Assembly (NCBI RefSeq): GCF_016107395.1
Contig: NZ_JAAIKO010000009.1
Span: forward strand, 62,001-126,000
DNA: 64,000 bases
Origin: Streptomyces fildesensis
GTDB lineage: Bacteria > Actinomycetota > Actinomycetes > Streptomycetales > Streptomycetaceae
Direction of reading: 5' to 3'
This document shows positions 8,277 through 16,833 of the stretch, piece after piece. Position numbers and translations under genes: made by a program. The stretch's first letter is position 1. Each line of letters opens with the position of its first letter. The notes beneath the pieces were generated by a model, which saw nothing but the letters and a program-made list of their open reading frames with translations, searched no databases and was not told the DNA's origin.

Positions 8277-8851
8277 GCCGTCGACGCTGCCCGGGACTTC
8301 TCAGGACGCTTGGCCAGCGGAATCCCGCAGGCATCGGAGAAGCCCTGCGAGGTGATCCCGTGCGCCGAGTTGTTCCTGGTCGCCATGTTGGCGAAGCCGA
8401 TGGACGCGGTGAGCTCGACCATCGCCGCCGGGCCGAGCCGGTCGAGCAGGCTTGCGTACTGTTCATCGGTGACGGTCGGGGGCGTGCTGGTCATGGCCTC
8501 GGCGTACTCGAGCACGTCCCTCTCCAGCGGTGTGAACACCTCCGACTCCCGCCAGCGCGGCACCTGGCTCGCCTTGGCCAGGTCCAGGTTCTTGTTCAGC
8601 GCCTGGAAGTAGTTGATGTCGAGGCACCAGCTGCACCCGACCTGAGCCGCGACCGCCATGTGCGCGAACGTCTTGAGACCCTCGTCGGCCATGTCCCACT
8701 CGCTCACCTTGCCCCCGATCTCCGCGGAGTCCTGGGCGACCTTGGGGTTGTGCGCCGTCACCTCGAAGGGTTCGGGCACGGCACCGAACTGCTTGATCAT
8801 GTTTTCGCTGAGCTCGGTGGGGAGCTCAGCCTTCGGAGCGCGTAGCGCCAT
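8273..8851 (-). CDS. Carboxymuconolactone decarboxylase/AhpD-like protein, ECF41 partner
   Basis: 192 aa from ATG 8851, chosen for the AAGGAGG site just upstream; an in-frame ATG at 8884 lacks one. The all-helical fold carries the thiol motif GCSWCLDINYFQALN (CxxC with downstream acidic residue), as in AhpD/CMD peroxidase-like proteins. ECF41 sigma genes are typically linked to COE genes such as this one, and the protein itself is a candidate redox enzyme. It overlaps the sigma gene by 4 bases, so the two are translationally coupled. Confidence 0.9.
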   Translation of the reverse strand: MALRAPKAELPTELSENMIKQFGAVPEPFEVTAHNPKVAQDSAEIGGKVSEWDMADEGLKTFAHMAVAAQVGCSWCLDINYFQALNKNLDLAKASQVPRWRESEVFTPLERDVLEYAEAMTSTPPTVTDEQYASLLDRLGPAAMVELTASIGFANMATRNNSAHGITSQGFSDACGIPLAKRPEKSRAASTA

Positions 8852-8887
8852 GGTGTCCTCCTTGGACGTCTGCCTGTTCGGCATGAA

Positions 8888-8914
8888 GACACCGCCGGGC
8901 GCGCGGATGTGACA
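8888..8914 (-). promoter_or_regulatory. Candidate ECF41-dependent promoter
   Basis: On the minus strand TGTCACA (908-914 of the 8 kb line) is followed after exactly 16 bases by TGTC (8888-8891). The ECF41 consensus I recall is TGTCACA-N16-CGTC. It lies about 40 bases upstream of the decarboxylase-like gene and fits autoregulation of the operon by its own sigma factor. Confidence 0.7.
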
Positions 8915-8998
8915 TCCGCCAACGCGATCGCGCAGGGATCGCCCCTGCGCCCGGTCGACGCGCCCGGTCGACGGAGGCCGTCTCGAGAGCCGGCGTCG

Positions 8999-10255
8999 TC
9001 AGCCGCCGGAGAGCCGGCCGACCGCGGCCACGACGGCACCCGCTCCGTCCTCGCCGGCGATCCGGGTGGCGAGGGCTTGGGCGCGGCCGCGGAAGGCGGG
9101 AGTGTCGGTTGCCTGTCGCAAGGCGGCGGTCAGTCGGTCGGCGGACAGGTCGCGCAGGGGGACGGGCCCGGGGCTGACGCCCAGGCGGGTGAGGCGGGCG
9201 GCCCAGAAGGGAGCGTCCATCTGGGCCGGTACCGGGACCGCGGGTACGCCCGCACGCAGCCCCGCCGCGGTGGTGCCGGCGCCGGCGTGGTGGACGACGG
9301 CCGCCATGCGCGGGAACAGCCAGTGGTGAGGGACCTCGTCCACGGTCAGGACGTCGTCACCGGTCACCTTCAGTCCCGTCCAGCCGGGCTGGACGACGGC
9401 CCGCAGTCCTGCGCTCCGCAGGGCGGTGGTGACGATGTTGCCGAGGCGCGCGGCGTCCGCGACGACCAGGGAGCCGAACCCTACGTAGACCGGCGGTGGC
9501 CCGGCCCGCAGGAAGTCGGCCAGCTGCGGCGAAGGGTGCCAGTCCGGTGCCGGGGACGGCCACCAGTAGCCGGCTACTCGCATCCCCGGCGGCCAGTCGG
9601 CCGGCCGCGGGACGACGCTGGGGGAGAAGCCGTGCAGGACGGGCCAGAGCTGCCGTACGTCGTGCCGTCGTTGGGCCAGGGCGCTGCGGGCAGGGAGCCC
9701 GAGCTGCCGGCGGAGCGTGCGGACGGTTGGCGCGAAGAGGTGGTCGGTGGCGGACTGGACTGTCCGGCCCACGAGCCGGTTGACGTGCTCTCCGCCCTGG
9801 ACGCGGTTCCCTGCGAGCAGAGGCGCGAAGGCACCGGTGGGGGCGAGTGGCTGGAGGAAGACGCCCATGCTGGGCAGTCCGAGTGCTTCGGCGACGACCC
9901 GGCCCAGGGGCGCTGTGGTGGCCGACAGGAGAAGCAGGTCCGTGCCGTGCGAGGCGGCGGCGAGAATGCCCTGTCCCAGAGCGGGCATGAGGGCCCGCCC
10001 CATGCGCACCAGTTCGATGACGGCACGAGCGCCGGTGCCGGCGTGCAGCAGCCGCTGCCCAGCGGCGGACGACAGCTCGGCGCGTGGGTCGGCGGGCAGG
10101 GCGTGGAAGCCGAGCCCCGCCTCCCGGACGGAGGCCGCGAACCCCGTGTGCGTGGCCACCGACACCTCATGACCCGCCCTGCGCAGCCGTGCGCCGAGGC
10201 CGGTGTACGGGGCCACGTCGCCTCGGGACCCGGCGGTGACGATCAGGATGCGCAT
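8999..10255 (-). CDS. UDP-glycosyltransferase (GT1 family, GT28-like N-terminus)
   Basis: 418 aa from ATG 10255 (MRILIVTAGSRGDVAPYTGL). The GxRGDVxP motif is typical of glycosyltransferases acting on macrolides, sterols or glycopeptides. The C-terminal donor-binding region has VHHAGAGTTAAGLRAGVPAV, where the HxGxGT motif grips the nucleotide sugar. No Shine-Dalgarno site is evident before this ATG. A natural-product or lipid acceptor is plausible, but no biosynthetic cluster surrounds it. Confidence 0.88.
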   Translation of the reverse strand: MRILIVTAGSRGDVAPYTGLGARLRRAGHEVSVATHTGFAASVREAGLGFHALPADPRAELSSAAGQRLLHAGTGARAVIELVRMGRALMPALGQGILAAASHGTDLLLLSATTAPLGRVVAEALGLPSMGVFLQPLAPTGAFAPLLAGNRVQGGEHVNRLVGRTVQSATDHLFAPTVRTLRRQLGLPARSALAQRRHDVRQLWPVLHGFSPSVVPRPADWPPGMRVAGYWWPSPAPDWHPSPQLADFLRAGPPPVYVGFGSLVVADAARLGNIVTTALRSAGLRAVVQPGWTGLKVTGDDVLTVDEVPHHWLFPRMAAVVHHAGAGTTAAGLRAGVPAVPVPAQMDAPFWAARLTRLGVSPGPVPLRDLSADRLTAALRQATDTPAFRGRAQALATRIAGEDGAGAVVAAVGRLSGG

Positions 10256-10367
10256 GCTGTGCAGTATCGCGGGACCGGCCGCGCACCACCCTGGGAAACG
10301 CGGGCGGTCCCGCCGGACCGGCACCGTTGAGGCGAATCCGCCCCAGCGGGGCGCACGTCCGAGGTCT

Positions 10368-11324
10368 CTACCGGTTCCAGTGCCGGGCCACTTCGGCCAG
10401 CGCACCGGCGACTTCTGCGCGGGCAGCTGCGGAGTCGCGCACACCGCGGCTGTTCTCGATGTGCAGGAAGGGGACGCCGCGTTCGGCGGCGGACGCGCTC
10501 TGTATGTTGGTCGTGCCTTCGAGCCGGCCGCACGACTGTTCCCAGACGCGGCACACACGCTGTCCTGCCGCTGCGATCAGGTCGGCGGCGCGCCGCACGT
10601 CGGAATTCGCGGCCGCAACTCCCGGCGAGACGACGACATCGTGGCCGGGTGAGCTCTCGTCGGCGAACCCGTGCACCTGGACGGCGGGGAAGCCGCGCGC
10701 GACGAGCATGTCGCACACGGCGTTGAAGGTGGTGCCCCGGCGGTGCGCGACGTCCGCGGCGTTGCCCTGGCCGACGTCACGCGGCGCGCCGGCGAGTACC
10801 AGGACTCCACCCGGCACCCTGCTGAACAGGTCCGCTCCGATCAGCTCGCTGCGCAGGTCGGAGCGCGGGTGGGGCACCTGCACGCTCCACCGGGCCGGGC
10901 GGCTGAGATCCACGTAGACCCGCCCCCAGCCTCGTGCCGTGGACCGTTCCTCGGACACCTCGGCGACCTGGCGGTTCGATCCTGTCAGCCGCAGGACGCG
11001 CACGGTGAAGCCGACACCCGACAGTTCCTTGCGCGCCGCGCTCGCCCTGCCGTTCAGGACGAGTTCCACCCCCCGGCTCAGGTGTGCGCGCTCGGCGGCG
11101 TCGGGGGTGCGATAGCCGTCGGTCCCGGAGAATCCGGCGACGAAGGAGCCGATCCGGTCGATCAGATCGACCGGCGGCGGGCTTCCGATGACGCCGGGCG
11201 ACGGTGTTCCGTGCGAACGGGGCAGCACGGCGACGGCGAGGGCGACGGCGGTCGTCGCCAGCAGCGCCAGGCCGGACAGCAGGGCCGTGCGGCGCGGTTC
11301 GGCAGTTCGGTTCCAGGGAGGCAT
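10368..11324 (-). CDS. Secreted or membrane-anchored protein of the PGA-like operon, possible hydrolase
   Basis: 318 aa from ATG 11324 (AAGGA site upstream; an in-frame ATG at 11360 lacks one). A single N-terminal hydrophobic segment (ALLSGLALLATTAVALAVAVL) suggests an anchored exported protein. The body has AVQVHGFADE, three or more His and Glu residues, and VPFLHIENSRGVRDS near the end. The HGF and FLHIEnSRxxRD elements recall zinc amidohydrolases such as the N-formylglutamate amidohydrolase fold, but I cannot assign a family. It is the last gene of the operon and occupies the place where other pgs operons carry pgsA/capA. Confidence 0.6.
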   Translation of the reverse strand: MPPWNRTAEPRRTALLSGLALLATTAVALAVAVLPRSHGTPSPGVIGSPPPVDLIDRIGSFVAGFSGTDGYRTPDAAERAHLSRGVELVLNGRASAARKELSGVGFTVRVLRLTGSNRQVAEVSEERSTARGWGRVYVDLSRPARWSVQVPHPRSDLRSELIGADLFSRVPGGVLVLAGAPRDVGQGNAADVAHRRGTTFNAVCDMLVARGFPAVQVHGFADESSPGHDVVVSPGVAAANSDVRRAADLIAAAGQRVCRVWEQSCGRLEGTTNIQSASAAERGVPFLHIENSRGVRDSAAARAEVAGALAEVARHWNR

Positions 11325-11364
11325 GTGGTCCCATCCTTGGCGGCGGGTGCGCGCCGCCACATCG

Positions 11365-12468
11365 TCAGATCCGTTTGGCGCTGCGCAGCCACTTGGCGTA
11401 GAAGCCGTCGCCGTCCAGCCGTGAATCCCCGCCCAGGTCTCCCAGCGTGGGTCCGTTGGCCTCCTTGCGGCTGGAGATGAAACGGGCGTGCCCGTCGGTG
11501 TCCAGGCCGAGGTAGATGGCCATGTGGTCGAGGCGGATCCCGGTGCGCTTGTCCATTTCGAAGAAGACGAGGTCGCCCGGTTGCAGGGCGTCGATGGAGG
11601 AGGGCCGGGCGTAGTAGTAGAGGGGATTGCGGGTGTTGCCGGTTTTGACGAGCGGCAGAATCGGCAGCCCGGGTTTACCGGTGGCGATGCCGTTCGCGGT
11701 GCGGGGCAGTCCGGCGCCGGTCGACGTGTCGGTGGCGTTCAGGAGGTAGCCGCTGCGGTAGCCGTAGACCATGCGGACGAAGCCGGAACAGTCGAGGGCG
11801 CCGTACTTGTTCTTCTCGGGGGTCTCGCGCAGGCCGTCCTTGAACTTCCAGCTCGTGCCGAGGTAGTCGTAGAAGTCGGACTGCTCCTTGCGCTGGTTCA
11901 CCACGTCCACGGGACCGAACTGGGAGTCCCCCCGGAAACGCTGGCCCAGGGCGTTCTTCGCCGGCTTGGCGCCGTCGCCGTACTGCAGGGCGATCGCGAA
12001 GACGTCGTCGGCCGTACTGCCCCGGTACTGGTGGAACCAGCTGGCGAACCACTTCTGCTGTTCGGCGCCCTTGGCCCAGGCGCGCGGCAGCAGCCGAACC
12101 CAGCTGTCCGTGACCACGGTCGCCCGGGTGGTCCGCGGCTCGGCGAAGGTGCGGCCGGGGCCGGTGAGGACGGCCGTGCGGGCACCGTCGGTGAAGGTGG
12201 CCACGACCTCGCCGTCGGTGTCGCGCACCACGGTGCGCGCCGGATGGGCCAGTCGCAGATACGTCATCCGGCCCACTGCGGCCTTGGCGCCTGCGGTGTC
12301 GTCCGGCGTGGTGGGCTCGGCCTGCAGCGAGCCGAGCGCGGGCAACCGCCCGTTGTCGGTGCGCTGCCGCATCTCCACCGTCAGCCAGCCACTCGTCGCG
12401 AGCAGGGCGACGAGGACTGCTGTGTTGAGCGCGGTGCGGATCTTGCTGCGGCGTTTCTTCGGGCTCAT
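11365..12468 (-). CDS. NlpC/P60 (peptidase C40) hydrolase, PgdS-like
   Basis: 367 aa. An N-terminal anchor (LNTAVLVALLATSGWLTVEM) is followed by about 180 residues of SH3-like and linker sequence. A C-terminal NlpC/P60 domain has the catalytic cysteine in LDCSGFVRMVYGYRSG and the histidine in RLDHMAIYLGLD. In Bacillus the poly-gamma-glutamate depolymerase PgdS is an NlpC/P60 enzyme encoded next to the pgs operon. The position here, 25 bases after pgsC, supports a polymer-trimming or release role. A peptidoglycan endopeptidase remains possible. Confidence 0.8.
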   Translation of the reverse strand: MSPKKRRSKIRTALNTAVLVALLATSGWLTVEMRQRTDNGRLPALGSLQAEPTTPDDTAGAKAAVGRMTYLRLAHPARTVVRDTDGEVVATFTDGARTAVLTGPGRTFAEPRTTRATVVTDSWVRLLPRAWAKGAEQQKWFASWFHQYRGSTADDVFAIALQYGDGAKPAKNALGQRFRGDSQFGPVDVVNQRKEQSDFYDYLGTSWKFKDGLRETPEKNKYGALDCSGFVRMVYGYRSGYLLNATDTSTGAGLPRTANGIATGKPGLPILPLVKTGNTRNPLYYYARPSSIDALQPGDLVFFEMDKRTGIRLDHMAIYLGLDTDGHARFISSRKEANGPTLGDLGGDSRLDGDGFYAKWLRSAKRI

Positions 12469-12493
12469 CGGCTTACTCCTGTCCGGAGGACGA

Positions 12494-12976
12494 TCACGCG
12501 CTGGGCAGCAGGCCGAGCAGCAGCCCGGACATCAGCACCACGTAGTTCGCGAGGGTGACGGTGGACACCGACAGCAAGGTGGCGCCCTTGGGCTGCCGCT
12601 CCAGCTGGTAGGCGATGAGGCCCGGCACGATGAAACCGAGCGTCTGGTTGGCGTACATCAGCGGGAACTGCGTTTGCATGACCAGGTACACGCCGGCCTG
12701 GAGCACGACGCCGGTCAGCACCACCGCGGCGAACAGCCGCTTGCCGTAGAGGATGACGTTGCGCTGGAGCAGCCGGGTGCACAGGTAGGTCAGCAGCGTG
12801 ATGCCGACGACCATGGCGGCACGCTGGAGGTCCTCGATGAGGGTCAGTGCCAGCCAGCCCGGGGTGATCATGCCGCCCGGTGAGAGATTGGTCGTCAGAT
12901 AGCAGACCAGCGAGAAGAGAAGCCCCAGCGCGATGCCGATGGCGGCGATCTCGGGGGTGAGGATGGTGGGGATCAC
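12494..12976 (-). CDS. pgsC: Poly-gamma-glutamate biosynthesis protein PgsC/CapC
   Basis: 160 aa integral membrane protein with about five hydrophobic segments, among them EIAAIGIALGLLFSLVCYLT, VVGITLLTYLCTRLL and LFAAVVLTGVVLQAGVYLVM. The NLSPGGMITPGWLAL stretch near residue 30 is characteristic of CapC/PgsC. PgsC partners the PgsB ligase in building and exporting the polymer. Its start overlaps the stop of pgsB by 4 bases. Confidence 0.88.
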   Translation of the reverse strand: MIPTILTPEIAAIGIALGLLFSLVCYLTTNLSPGGMITPGWLALTLIEDLQRAAMVVGITLLTYLCTRLLQRNVILYGKRLFAAVVLTGVVLQAGVYLVMQTQFPLMYANQTLGFIVPGLIAYQLERQPKGATLLSVSTVTLANYVVLMSGLLLGLLPSA

Positions 12977-14208
12977 TGGTTCTCTCCGTAGGCGTACGAG
13001 TCCGCTGCGACCGTCGGCCCGGCCGGGACGTCCGCGGGAAGCTCCGCCAGGTGCTCGAGCAGCAGCTCGCCCTGGCCATGGATGTTGCCGATGGCGACCA
13101 TGGACGATTCCGGGCCGAGCTCGGCCAGCAGTTCCCGGGTGAGGGTTGCCGGGTCGCGCCGGTCACCGCCGAGATCGACGACGCGTCCCGACCAGCCGGC
13201 CGGGATGCCGTCGCGGGCGCTCTTGGTCGGGTGGCCGATGAGGAAGACGGTGTCGGGGTCCAGCTGCGGGATGATCGATCCCATCTGACCGTTGCGCTCG
13301 ACACGGTCCGGACGGCAGTTGATCACCACATGCAGCGGCCGGTGGATCGCTCCCAGCGACAGCAGCTGGTTCACGTTCATCAGCGTCGACTCGGGGTCGT
13401 TGGCGGCGAAGACATTGGCGAAGCGCAGCCGCTTGCCGTCCACCGTCGCGTAGCGCTCCACCGACAGCACGCCCGGGTCCGGCGGGGCGTCGTACATCCC
13501 CTGCAGGGCAACGTCCCGATCGACACCGAGCAGTTCGGCCACCTTGAGAGCGATCGCCACGTTCTCCTTGAAGGTGAACCACGAGAACCCGCGCAGCTCG
13601 GCGTCGCTGACGGTCTCCGGCTCCACGAGAATCAGTTCGCAGTCCCGGTCGGCGGCCTCCTCCTGGAGGATGTGGAGGCGGTCGCGTTCGGCGGTCACGC
13701 AGATCCCGCCGACCGGCATGGAGCGGGACAGCGAGCGTGCGACGTCGTCCAGGGTCGGACCCATCTCGGCGAGATGGTCCTCACGGACGTTGCACAGCAC
13801 GCCGATCGTCGAGCGGATCAGCTTGGTCTGGTTGACCTCCTGAAGCGCCGGCATGACGGCCATGCACTCGATGACCAGGGCGTCCGGCCGGTAGCTCGCG
13901 GCCCGGCGCACGATTCCGATCTGCTCCACCACGTTGGCGATCCCGAATTTCCGGTAGACCGGCTCCTCGGTCGCGTCGGGGTGGATGAACCGGGCCGCGG
14001 TACCGGTGGTCTTGGCGACGGTCACCAGGCCGCCGCCACGCAGCGCCCCCGCGCACAAGCGGGTGATGGAGGACTTGCCGCGGATGCCGTTGACCAACAC
14101 CCGGGTAGGTATCTGGTCGAGGTTGACGAAGTGCCGCCGCTGCTCGACGACGCCGGCCACGAGCAGCACGGCGCAGCAGATCAGCAGGACGCAGTAGAGG
14201 AACAGCAC
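12973..14208 (-). CDS. pgsB: Poly-gamma-glutamate synthase PgsB/CapB
   Basis: 411 aa. It begins with a hydrophobic anchor (LFLYCVLLICCAVLLVAGV), then the Mur-ligase-type ATP loop in LVNGIRGKSSITRL. CapB-family motifs follow: KTTGTAARFIHPD, IECMAVMPALQEVNQ, NVREDHLAEMGPT and MVAIGNIHGQGE. The family activates the gamma-carboxylate of glutamate with ATP to grow the polymer at the inner membrane face. Length and motif order match Bacillus PgsB. It follows the Cache/HAMP gene by 52 bases. Confidence 0.9.
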   Translation of the reverse strand: MLFLYCVLLICCAVLLVAGVVEQRRHFVNLDQIPTRVLVNGIRGKSSITRLCAGALRGGGLVTVAKTTGTAARFIHPDATEEPVYRKFGIANVVEQIGIVRRAASYRPDALVIECMAVMPALQEVNQTKLIRSTIGVLCNVREDHLAEMGPTLDDVARSLSRSMPVGGICVTAERDRLHILQEEAADRDCELILVEPETVSDAELRGFSWFTFKENVAIALKVAELLGVDRDVALQGMYDAPPDPGVLSVERYATVDGKRLRFANVFAANDPESTLMNVNQLLSLGAIHRPLHVVINCRPDRVERNGQMGSIIPQLDPDTVFLIGHPTKSARDGIPAGWSGRVVDLGGDRRDPATLTRELLAELGPESSMVAIGNIHGQGELLLEHLAELPADVPAGPTVAADSYAYGENQ

Positions 14209-14260
14209 AGGGGTCTCGGTGTCTTCTCAGTGAGGTCTGGGCGGGCGGGGCGGGCCGGTG

Positions 14261-16525
14261 CTACGTGTGCGGCCTGCGCAGATGACGGCGGCTCTGGGGG
14301 CCGCGTTGCCCGGGGACGAACTGGGCGGTGTGGGCCCGGTGCCGGTCAACGAGCTGCTGCCTGATCAGTTCCAGGCTGCGGACGACCGAGCCGACCTCGT
14401 CGTGGTTGGCGGGGTACAGCACGGTCTTGCGGTCTCCGTGCGCGAGGGCCTCGGCGCTGTCGGCCATGGCCCGCAGCGGGCGGACGATCACGATGTGCAG
14501 CCAACCCAGACAGGTCGCGGCCGCCGCCAGCCCCAGCATTCCGGCCAGCATGGTGCGCCGCTGGGCGACGTACTCGGGCAGGTCCAGCCAGCCGGCGGGC
14601 TGCTCGGAGACCACATGCCAGGTCTTGAGCGCGTTCGCCTCACCACCGCCGGTGAGCGGCGCGGCGGCCGCCAGTGCGTGCTCGCCGTTGCTCAGCAGCG
14701 CTCCGGAGGACTTGCTGGCGGCGGATTTCGCGAGGTTCTCGAGCCGGGCCGCGTGCAGGCCCTCGAAGGCGCGGAATCCCTGGTTGGAGGCGACGATGCG
14801 GTCGCCGGTGTCGACCAGCCACACTCTGCCGAGACCAGGGCGGTCCATGATGGCGCCGAGGTAGGGGATGTCGAACTCTCCGACGACCGTTCGCTGGGTC
14901 TTGCCCGCGACCGGCGCCCGGGCGGCGATGACCGGTTGGTTGAGGGTGTCGTCAACGAGACCGACGCCGCGCTTCGTCCGCAGCGCCGTCGGTGTGTGCG
15001 GGGAGTCGCCGGCACGCGCCACGACGGTGCCGTCCTTGTCCACCACGTACAGGGAGCGGTAGCGGGCATGCGCGGCGAGCGTGCTCACCAGGACGCTGTG
15101 CGCCTGTTCGGCGCCGGCTCCGTCACCGACCACGGTGGCGATGGCGGCGACGTCGGCGTACCCCTCGTTGAGTCCTTCGCGGACCCGGTCGGCGGCGGTC
15201 TCGGTGCGCTGCCGCTGGTCGGTGACGAGTTGCTGCGGCACGACGGCCACCTGCTCGGCCCGGTTGAAGAGGAACAGCAGGGGTGCGGCCCACGAGAGCA
15301 GCACGATGGCGCAGACGATCAGGACGGCCCTGGTCCCGCCGAGGCCCTTCCTGCCCCGCGCCTCAGGAGCGGGCGCCTGCCCGGTCAGCTCGCGGCGCAT
15401 TGACTCCAGAGCGGCGCCGATGCGGCCGGATTCGGCGAACCGCGGCACGTCCACGGGTCGGGACAGCTCTCTGTTGCTCAGCCGGCGGGCTTCGAGGTGC
15501 AGCCGCAGCAGGGGCCGTTGGAGCACGACGTACAGCACCCAGGTGACCAGGGCGGCCAGGAGGAGCAGCACGCCGGCGGCGATGACGGCGAAGAGCCGGT
15601 GGTTGCCCGGCGCCGCGTCCTGTGCGACCTGCACCGTGGTGAGGACGCTGAGACCGAGCTCTCCCGAGCTCGCGGCCTTCTGCTGTGTGGTCTTGCCGTT
15701 GGCGTCGATCCCGGAGGTGATGGAGGCGTACCCCGCGACGGTGCGGCGCCCGTTGGCCGTCTCACCGAGCAGGCTGCCGCTGGGGCTGTCGAATCCGCCG
15801 GAGGCGGCGGTCTCGGAGGGTCGCTTGCCGTGGGCGGTGCGGGCGGCGTCGACGGAGAGCTGCCGGGCCGCCTTGCCCCGTGCGTCGGGTCCGTCGGAGG
15901 CGAGGATGGTGCCTGAGGAGTTGAGAACGATGAGCGAACGGCCGTCGCCGGTGGTGATGCTCGGCACGCTCAAGGTGTCCGAGGCGACCAGGAGCCGCTT
16001 TCCTGCGGGCTGGCTGAGTACCGCGAAGACCAGCAGCCGGGTCTCACCGGACTTGGTGGTGACCAGTCGTGGCGGCAGTCCCTCGGGAAGGGCGTTGACG
16101 TCGATGGCGGACAGCGGAACGTTCTCGCCGCGGGCGGCCAGCAGGGCTCCGCTGGACGGGTCGACCACCGCTGTGCCGCGCCACTTCTGGTAGACGGCAC
16201 CGAGCGTGGAGAGCACCTCGTCAGGAGTGACGGGAGCGGCCGCGTTGGCCAGCGCCGCGGCGCGCTGCAGGTCGCTGGTGGATTCGTCGAGCGAGGCACG
16301 CAGTGCGGTCGCCCCGTCCTCAGCCACATGCTGCTGTGAGGCGAGGACCGCCCGGGAGACGCCGGAGGCGTCGGTACGGCCGAGGATCAGGGCGGTCGCA
16401 CCCGCCACCGACAGCAGGAGCACCAGCAACGCCGCGACCGGCGGCCGAATTCCGCCGAGCAGGGGCATGTCCGCACGTCGCCTGATGCGGTGGCGACGGA
16501 CCGGTGCGCGCGAAGCGCTGACCAC
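14261..16525 (-). CDS. Double-Cache, double-HAMP membrane protein without an output domain
   Basis: 754 aa from GTG 16525 with the ribosome site GAGGGAGCT. It is built as two copies of the same unit: membrane segment (about 28-47), extracytoplasmic Cache-like domain, membrane segment (about 312-335) and HAMP; then membrane segment (about 398-420), second Cache-like domain with YRSLYVVDKDGTVVARAGD, last membrane segment (about 673-693) and HAMP-like RPLRAMADSAEALAHGD. The C-terminus is a short basic tail, with no kinase, cyclase or methyl-accepting domain. As first gene of the operon it may sense a ligand and act on PgsB/PgsC directly. Confidence 0.75.
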   Translation of the reverse strand: MVSASRAPVRRHRIRRRADMPLLGGIRPPVAALLVLLLSVAGATALILGRTDASGVSRAVLASQQHVAEDGATALRASLDESTSDLQRAAALANAAAPVTPDEVLSTLGAVYQKWRGTAVVDPSSGALLAARGENVPLSAIDVNALPEGLPPRLVTTKSGETRLLVFAVLSQPAGKRLLVASDTLSVPSITTGDGRSLIVLNSSGTILASDGPDARGKAARQLSVDAARTAHGKRPSETAASGGFDSPSGSLLGETANGRRTVAGYASITSGIDANGKTTQQKAASSGELGLSVLTTVQVAQDAAPGNHRLFAVIAAGVLLLLAALVTWVLYVVLQRPLLRLHLEARRLSNRELSRPVDVPRFAESGRIGAALESMRRELTGQAPAPEARGRKGLGGTRAVLIVCAIVLLSWAAPLLFLFNRAEQVAVVPQQLVTDQRQRTETAADRVREGLNEGYADVAAIATVVGDGAGAEQAHSVLVSTLAAHARYRSLYVVDKDGTVVARAGDSPHTPTALRTKRGVGLVDDTLNQPVIAARAPVAGKTQRTVVGEFDIPYLGAIMDRPGLGRVWLVDTGDRIVASNQGFRAFEGLHAARLENLAKSAASKSSGALLSNGEHALAAAAPLTGGGEANALKTWHVVSEQPAGWLDLPEYVAQRRTMLAGMLGLAAAATCLGWLHIVIVRPLRAMADSAEALAHGDRKTVLYPANHDEVGSVVRSLELIRQQLVDRHRAHTAQFVPGQRGPQSRRHLRRPHT

Positions 16526-16680
16526 GTGGAGCTCCCTCTGGGGCGCGCTTCGCGCACAAATCGGCTGGACGGCGTTCAGTTCGTCAAGGTGCGGTGGGGC
16601 ACTTTGTTCGACGTCGAATTGTCCCTGACCAAGTGCCGAATCTGATCACGTTTAAGTGTCAAATGGTCTAAGAATGCAAA

Positions 16681-16702
16681 TGAGAGAGTTAGGAATCTCT
16701 CA
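16681..16702. promoter_or_regulatory. Inverted repeat upstream of the PGA-like operon
   Basis: TGAGAGA and TCTCTCA form perfect 7-bp arms around an 8-base spacer, inside an unusually AT-rich stretch (about 16600-16710) in the operon's promoter region. It could be an operator or a hairpin. The remaining bases between 16526 and 16833 show no convincing gene. Confidence 0.5.
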
Positions 16703-16833
16703 CAACATTCTCGGATGTCCTCCATGTCCTCCATGTCCCCGGCGGGCGGCGCGAGTCCGGAGGGGCGATTGTCCCCTTCGGGGTATTTCGCCGAGTCCAG
16801 CAATATTGCGGGGGCAATGCCCCTTTCGGCCGT

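Noticed and set aside
16576..16803. 75-codon minus-strand frame in the promoter region of the PGA-like operon
   Set aside because: AT-rich region, repeats of a TCCTCCATG string explain its MEDMED start, no ribosome site and no family match.
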